This document shows, piece after piece, positions 58,209 through 64,000 of a stretch of 64,000 nucleotides of DNA; the stretch's first letter is position 1, and each line of letters opens with the position of its first letter. Source of the DNA: Cunninghamia lanceolata (lineage: Eukaryota > Streptophyta > Pinopsida > Cupressales > Cupressaceae); the NCBI GenBank assembly GCA_027924645.1, contig BSBN01001687.1:124001-188000 (forward strand), written 5' to 3'. The notes below the pieces were generated by a model, which did no database searches, had not been told where the DNA came from, and saw nothing but the letters and a program-made list of their open reading frames with translations. Made by a program: the position numbers and the translations under genes.

Positions 58209-59495
58209 TTATACAAAATAAAATTTGAGGAATTGACCATGCACAGGCAATTCTAGCATCTCACCATCTAGGGCCTGGAGGATATAAGAATCCTCCCCAT
58301 GAGTATTGCAAACCTGGTATGGGCCCATCCATAAGGGCTCAAATTTACCATGCTTGCCCTTATCCTAGTTTCTTGCATTCCATACAAGGACCAAATCATC
58401 TTTCTAAAACTTTCTTTCTGTAGCTCTCTTATCAAATAGATATTTCACCTTTTGCTGTCTCTTGATGTTTGTCTTCTGTGCTTCCCTTCTCATCTCATCT
58501 AGTGCAACTAGCTGATTGATCCTTTCAGTCATTGAATCATTAACCTCCCCATCATTCTCTTGTATGAACTTGTAAACTAGTAGGAAATTGTTCACAGGCA
58601 ACTTAGCTGCTGTACCATACACCAATTCATAAGGTGACCTTCCAGTGGCTTTTTTCACTGTCACCCTATCAGCCCATAATGCCAACTTCAGTTTTGAATC
58701 CCAGGATTTCTTATTTTTATCCATTATCCTCTTGATGATTTTCATTAGGCTTTTGTTGCTTGACTCTGCTTGACCATTTCCTTGTGGGTGGTATGGTGAT
58801 GTGTGAGACAAGTCAATTCCATAGTTATTGCAAAAATCAACAAATTCACCTGATCTAAAGCACATTGCATTATCTGTGATTACCCTGACTGGTACCCCAA
58901 ACCTGATAATAATATTCTCCAAGATAAAATCCATCACCACCTTACTTGTAGCCTTTTTAGTAGGGATAGCCTCAATCCATTTAGTGAAGTAATCAGTGGC
59001 AACCAGAATCCAACTATGTCCTCCACTAGATTTCTCTGAAATCTTCCCTATAAAATCAATTCCCCATTGCTGAAATGGAGCATCCACAGTTACAGTTCTA
59101 AGGGGCAATGCTCCTTCATATCTTAACTTTCCTGAGAATCTTTGGCAAGGGTCACATTTCCTTACCAGCTTTTGTGCATCTGAAAAGACAGTGGGCCACC
59201 AATATCCTGCCCTAAGGATCTTATGAGCTGTTGTTTGGGCAGTATAATGTCCACCACACAATCCTTTATGCATTTCATTCAAAACATTGTTAGCTTCATC
59301 TTCATCCACACATCTCAGCAACACACCATCAAGGTTCTTCCAGTACAGCTCACCTTGAACAATAACATAGTTGATTGCATGTAGTTCTAAGGTCCTCTTT
59401 TGACTGTCACTGAAATGGGAAGGACAATTCAGATTTTGCAAGTAATATATGATGTCCTTATACCATTCAGATTTTGATACATTGACATTCTCATT
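58209..59495 (-). pseudogene. Integrase of the right-hand element
   Basis: Ends with a natural TAA at 58209. The zinc-binding segment reads MHKGLCGGHYTAQTTAHKIL and RKCDPCQRF. The core has WGIDFIGKI, VRVITDNAM and GNGQAESSNKSL, so D, D and E are all present, though the usual TDNG reads TDNA. The C-terminal part with KFEPLWMGPYQV and ALDGEMLELPVHG follows two TAG stops at 58404 and 58365. The open part from 59441 to 58407 is 345 codons. Immediately downstream is the 3' LTR. Confidence 0.9.
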
Positions 59496-59498
59496 CTA

Positions 59499-60923
59499 GA
59501 CTGCATTGACTTGGCATGCCTCTAGATTTGACTGTGTCATTAGCTTTGCTAACCTTTGTCCTCTTACCAATTTTGTGATCTGTATCTCTATGTTGAACTC
59601 CTGCAACTTATTTATCCATCTGCATCTTCTTCCAGTTACTTCCTGCTGAGTGAAGATATCTTTTATTGCTGCATGAGGTACATATGCAATTACTTGTGAG
59701 CCTACCAAATAAGGCCTGAAGCTCTTGACTGCTCTAACCAGTGCATATGCATGTTTCTCCATAATGTCATACTTTAATTCAGCAGCCTGCAATGACCTAC
59801 TAAAGAAAGCAATAGGCTGTTCAAACCCTTCCTCATTTTTTTGCAATAAGCATGCAACAATAGTATGGAAAGAAGCAAATGAGAATAACTGAAATAGCTT
59901 ATAAAAATCAGGAGACTTTAGCACAGGAGCCATCTTTATAGCCTCTTTTATGTTCTGGAATGATTCAGTTGCTTCATCCTCCCATTTGACAGTTGCACCT
60001 TTTTTCAACATCTAAGAAATTTCTTTTGTGGTTTCTGCAAAGTTAGGAACAAATCTCCTAACAAAGTTAATTTGTCCAAAGAAGGACTGAACACCTTTTA
60101 CTGTTTTAGGGATCTAAATTCTGTCAATTACTGCTACCCTATCAGAATCAATCCTAACTCCATCCTTAGAAACAATGTGTCCAAGCAATTTTCCTTCCAC
60201 AACCCCAAAATCACATTTCTTTCAGTTGAGTGAGATACCATACTCTAGTGCCCTAATAAAAATCTATTCCAAATGCATATAATGCTGCTCTTCTTTCTTT
60301 GAAAAGGCAGTCAAATCATCCTGATAAACAGCCAAGATTGAATCAATCAGCCCTGCAAAAGCAACATCCATTTCTCTTTGAAATGTAGCACCTGCATTTG
60401 TTAGTCCAAATGGCATCCTTATATATACATAGGTTCCCCATGGAGTAGTGAAAGCAGTCTTAAATTGTTTTGATTCTTTTACTTTCACTTGATTATACCC
60501 TGAAAAACCATCCATCATAGATAAAAGTTCACAACCAGTCACTCTTTGCAACATGGCCTCCATATTTGGCAATGGATAGTTATCCTTCAAAGAAGATACA
60601 TTTAGGTTTCTAAAGTCCACACACAACCTTATATCAACATTCTTTTTTCTGATTGGGACAAGGTTAGACACCCAAGTTGAATGTCTAATAGGCATGATTA
60701 TTCTAGCCTCCCTAAGTTTTATAAGTTCTTCTTGCATTTTTGGAGCTAAGGTTGGGTTGATAGGCCTCTGTTTTTGTCTAAATGGTTTAGCTCCAGGCTT
60801 CAAAGGGATTTCATGCTGAAATAAATCCTCTCTATAGGCTTTCAAGTCCTCATATGACCAAGCAAAAACATGCTTATACCTTTTCAGTAATGCAATCAGC
60901 ATACTTCTGATATGTGGTTTGAG
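59499..60923 (-). pseudogene. Reverse transcriptase and canonical RNase H
   Basis: RT opens at 60902 with YKHVFAWSYEDLKAY, then HEIPLKPGAKPF, LSMMDGFSGYNQVKV, MPFGLTNAGATFQ and VYQDDLTAFSKK, so the three catalytic Asp residues are in place. Stops occur at 60264 and 60114 (TAG) and 60222 (TGA). The connecting region has KKCDFGVVEGKLLGHIVSKD. After a TAG at 60012 the RNase H-like part follows with WEDEATESFQNIKEA and FFSRSLQAAELKYDIMEKHA. This copy is somewhat short of the usual catalytic pattern (SFASFHTIVACLLQ), so this second RNase H may be degenerate. Confidence 0.88.
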
Positions 60924-60926
60924 TTA

Positions 60927-61679
60927 TTTGCCAATGTATACCCTTTTGGGAGCATGAGATGTTCCCAAGTTTATCTCCTCCAGATCATTCTTGTTTGTTG
61001 GAGATGCTTTTGTAACAAATTGGTCCCTATTGTCAAAAGCTCTCTCTAAAGCTACTAGCCCTCTAGGGATTTTGTTTGTCTTGAGTTGAATTAGTTCCTT
61101 CCCTAAAAGGGTTTCTTTTCCATCTACAACTTCCACAAAGTTCTGGAAATCTATTTCTTGGTTCTCATATTCATCAATACAATACAGAAATCTCAGTAAA
61201 TCCTTATCATCATCAAACACTTGCCAGCTGCATACATTATCTGGCACTGCAGGCCTAAGCTTGACTTCAACATTTGTAACATCTGACAAAGTTATATCAT
61301 TTGGCCTTATGGCTACATTGGCTAGAAAATATGCTCTGACATTTTTTGATCTTTCTATCCAATTTATTGAAAAAGCATCAAACAATTCAATCGTATCCCA
61401 AATAGCATGCTTGTATTGTTTCAACCTTTTATTTTTTGATGCATACTTATCTCTAATTTGGGACACAATAAGCTCTGAATCACCAAACACTTTGAGCATC
61501 TTCATTCCATGCTTCAAAGCAACATTTAACCCTAATAACAGAGCCTCATACTCTACAATATTATTTGTACAGGCAAACTTCAACAAGAAAGAGAATTGGA
61601 GAAGCTTACTAGTTGGAGACAGAAAAATAATTCCAGCACCAGAGCCTTCTTTTGAACAAGCTCCATCAAAATACATGGT
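60927..61679 (-). pseudogene. RNase H-like domain placed before RT
   Basis: The open frame 61676-60927 (250 codons) reads MYFDGACSKEGSGAGIIF at its start, TNNIVEYEALLLGLNVAL at residues 37-54 and KVFGDSELIVSQI at 62-74. These supply D4, E42 and D66 of the RNase H active site. The fourth acidic residue is replaced: NVRAYFLANVA, where relatives read ADxLAN, so Asp has become Tyr by one base change. About 130 codons of a less conserved linker follow and lead to a stop at 60924, after which RT begins. In most Tat/Ogre elements I know the extra archaeal-type RNase H follows the canonical one. Here it precedes RT. Confidence 0.82.
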
Positions 61680-61682
61680 CTA

Positions 61683-62213
61683 AAGACCTTGTTGATCCAG
61701 TTCTTGAATGCAAATTTTTTCTCTTTTATCTTCCTTATCATCTGAGACAACTCTGAAATTTTCACAGTCAGTGTCCACAAAACATATATGCTCCTCTGAT
61801 TCTTGATCCTCCATTGTCTCTGATGATCTTTCTTCTCTGATCAGTTTGACATCCTTGCCACTCATTGGGATCATGGCATATGATAGGTCCAATTGCATAC
61901 TTCCACCAATCAGTGCTGCCCATCTTCTTGACAGCAACATGCCATACTGTGGCTTGATATCAACAACTGTTATGTTCATTTTATAGATCTTTTCTAGATA
62001 TGCTGCCAATCTAAAATCAACATCCTTCATGATTCCAATGACAGGTACCTCCCTAGCATCCATTGCATAGCATTTCCCACATGCCTTATCTATTTTTAAT
62101 CTTGCTTGTTGCATAATGGCTAAAGGCATGATATTTGTAGATGCTCTTGAGTCAAGCATACAATTTCTAATCACTTTTCCATTGATAACCAGGGAGACAT
62201 AAAATGGTTCAAC
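61683..62213 (-). pseudogene. Aspartic protease of the right-hand element
   Basis: The frame from 62174 reads MLDSRASTNIMPLAIM, where relatives have LDSGAST, so the Gly after the catalytic Asp-Ser pair is Arg, a single-base change. It ends in GMLLSRRWAALIGGSMQLD. An acidic linker with EDQESEEHICFVDTD follows and runs up to the TAG at 61680, just before the RNase H-like domain. Confidence 0.8.
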
Positions 62214-62216
62214 CTA

Positions 62217-64000
62217 TGAAGGGCATTTTATCATGGTCAGCCCTAGATATACCTCAGGAATTTCATCCTCTTCAATGCACATAGCTTGTTTCTTATCCTG
62301 AGTCTCAATATTCTGCTTGGCTTGACATGGTACTCCTGAGATCAAGGATACAGTCTTATTTCTGAATTCGTCAACTTTCATCAGCTCCATTAGTAGAACA
62401 GAGACTTTTATTTGAAACAAGACTTGAGTGATGTTAAATGGAGCATAATTTTGAATAACAGTTGGAGCCTGATCTACAGTTTTACCTCTATTCTGAGATG
62501 ATCCAGCTTTAGTTTTTATGGCTCTCTGACTGTCATCCTTGTTCTGAAAATTCTTACTTTGATCCTCAACCTGGGGAACTCTATTTTCTGGTCCTTGGGG
62601 ATCATAGCCTATTTTTTGCTTAAAATTTTGCCTATTATTGTTCTATTGCTTCTTTTGTGTCTCAGTTCCTTTATGACTGTGTACAGGCTGATTTGCAGAA
62701 ATGCCTTCTGGCTGATGTGGGCTGCTTACTTGAGCTTTACCTCTTAGGTTGTAGTTGCTTTTGACTTGAGCAACTGCTGCAGCTGTGAAGGCCCTAATTT
62801 CTTCATCAGAAGGCCTCCTCAAGTTATTCAGAAAACTGTGTGAATCCTGAGCATAGGCATAGTTGTCTTCATCATCTTCATCATATGGGAACTGTTGGCA
62901 GACCTGAGTTTCATCATTTGCATATGCATCAGCATCATGAAAAGAGTATTCTCTATTTGTAGACAACATGTTGACATTATCATCTTCCATGCAATGAGGC
63001 TCATTACACTCATCACAGGCCATGGCATTGTTATATAGAGACTGAGCAATCATACATTGTGACTGTGAATGAGGCATCTGGCATATTATACACCACGGAG
63101 TATCATCAGCAATATTTACAGTCTTCTTCAAAGGATCAGGAGTTTCCTTAGTATGTTGAGCTCTTTGATTTGTGTTGTTATGTGGCAATACAGGCCTACC
63201 ATTATGCCAATTGGTATTATATGGCATATCATGCAATGATGGTCTCTTTTCCTGTCTTTGATAAGCTTGCCTATCAGGACCTATCCCTTTTTCACTTCTA
63301 GCCAGTCTATAGCTTAGGTCCTTAACAACATTTGCTAATTTATCTATTCTATCTTCAGGGGCAGATGTACTACCTTGAGTGTTTTGAGGTTTGTTTGGAT
63401 TCTGCAGAATTTTCACATCATCCCTTCTGTTTGTCTTGCCTGATGCTTTCCTGTTATTCTCAATATTTATTGCTATCTTGAAAGCATCCCTAAGAGTAGC
63501 AGGACCCTTATCTCTTAACCCATATGTTGTTTTGGCATCAAAAGCATTAATATATAATATTATGCACATTGGTTCATTTGGCCTCATGTGATGTGACAAT
63601 TTGTTCAACACTTTAGTAAATCTTGCATTAAAATCTGCAACCTGCTCATTTGACCCTTTAGTGATACTAGTGAACTCATTTACAAAAAAGCTAGGGTCAG
63701 TTTTGTCACCATATTGCTACTTAAACATCCTTTTGAAATCATCCCATGATGAAATGCTTCTGTCAGGTAGACCTTTATACCATTCTTTGGCTTCATCAAC
63801 TAAGAATTGCATAAATGATTTCATGAACACATCCTCATGCTCAACCTCAAAGTTGTCCATGGTATTCTGAAAAGCTTTTAAATGGTCTTCTCCTGAGACA
63901 GTATTGTTTCCTAAAAATTTAGGCACTTGCAGCCTCACATGTTTGTCAACAGGGTTTGGATAACCAGGAATGCCATCAAAAACAAGCTGTCTGAATCTAT
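62217..64000 (-). pseudogene. Gag of the right-hand element, start beyond window
   Basis: The minus strand reads RLQVPKFLGNNTVSGEDHL, FLVDEAKEWYKGLPD and SISSWDDFKRMFK near 63940-63720, then a TAG at 63717. The next part, 63611-62646, has SHHMRPNEPMCIILY and a basic linker. It also has the Cys/His motif CIICQMPHSQSQC (CX2CX3HX4C, one residue shorter than the canonical knuckle) followed by CDECNEPHC. A TAG at 62643 precedes a last stretch with KVDEFRNKTVSLI and a TAG at 62214. Confidence 0.85.

Larger units (their letters stand above)
55175..64000 (-). mobile_element. Tat-like Ty3/gypsy element with RNase H before RT (5' end beyond window)
   Basis: Reading on the minus strand from the right edge: gag, zinc-knuckle-like motif, protease, an RNase H-like domain, RT, a second RNase H, integrase, then the 3' LTR ending at 55175. 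Between the right edge and 58209 all domains lie in one reading frame interrupted only by stop codons. The left border is exact: other PPR blocks read GTGTAAAGCCAAATTC, and here GTGTAAAGCC is followed by TGTTGG. The 5' LTR and the second target duplication lie outside the window. Dual RNase H domains are a hallmark of the Tat/Ogre group. Confidence 0.9.

Overview
This window looks like nuclear intergenic DNA of a seed plant. The density and depth of nested, mutated LTR retrotransposons and a PLS-type PPR relic suggest a conifer-like gymnosperm, which is an inference from composition. I see no intact host gene, rRNA, tRNA or CRISPR array. Almost everything coding-like belongs to retroelements, and most reading frames carry premature stops.

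Layout. (1) 1-6891: two relatives of one retroelement-associated ORF family, copy D on the minus strand (about 30-1316) and copy A on the plus strand (3652-6891), with AT-rich and duplicated leader DNA between them. (2) 6892-34679: a minus-strand Athila-like Ty3/gypsy element with LTRs at both ends, target-site duplication CAGGG, a tRNA-Asp-like primer site, a polypurine tract, gag, protease, RT/RNase H and integrase. Between integrase and the 3' LTR it carries a further ORF (copy B) of the same ORF family. It split copy A. (3) 13841-28765: a plus-strand Tat-like gypsy element with 2.3-2.4 kb LTRs, nested inside the pol gene of (2) with target-site duplication AGCTC. Its own pol is internally deleted. 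(4) 34685-45164: gene-like fragments without identity, a possible LINE tail, duplicated leader repeats, a third plus-strand relative of the ORF family (copy C, 40818-43007), and a 357-bp tandem repeat. (5) 45170-52316: a plus-strand Ty1/copia element with 412-bp LTRs and target-site duplication GATAT. A solo LTR (50693-51763, duplication GGGTG) sits inside its 3' region. (6) 52322-55174: a decayed PPR array made of about nine near-identical 303-bp blocks. (7) 55175-64000 and beyond: a minus-strand Tat-like gypsy element that cut the PPR array. Its polyprotein stays in one frame for 5.8 kb with only nonsense lesions, and it has an extra RNase H domain between protease and RT. Its LTR carries an array of E-box/G-box motifs upstream of a TATA box.

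The relative order of events can be read from the nesting: copy A, then the Athila-like insertion, then the Tat-like insertion; and the PPR array, then the copia and right-hand Tat-like insertions, then the solo LTR in the copia element. The two best-preserved elements carry mainly TAG stops at codons where family members have Gln or Trp, a pattern expected from deamination of methylated cytosines. The features most worth following are the coiled-coil ORF family, the domain order of the right-hand element, and the E-box array in its LTR.
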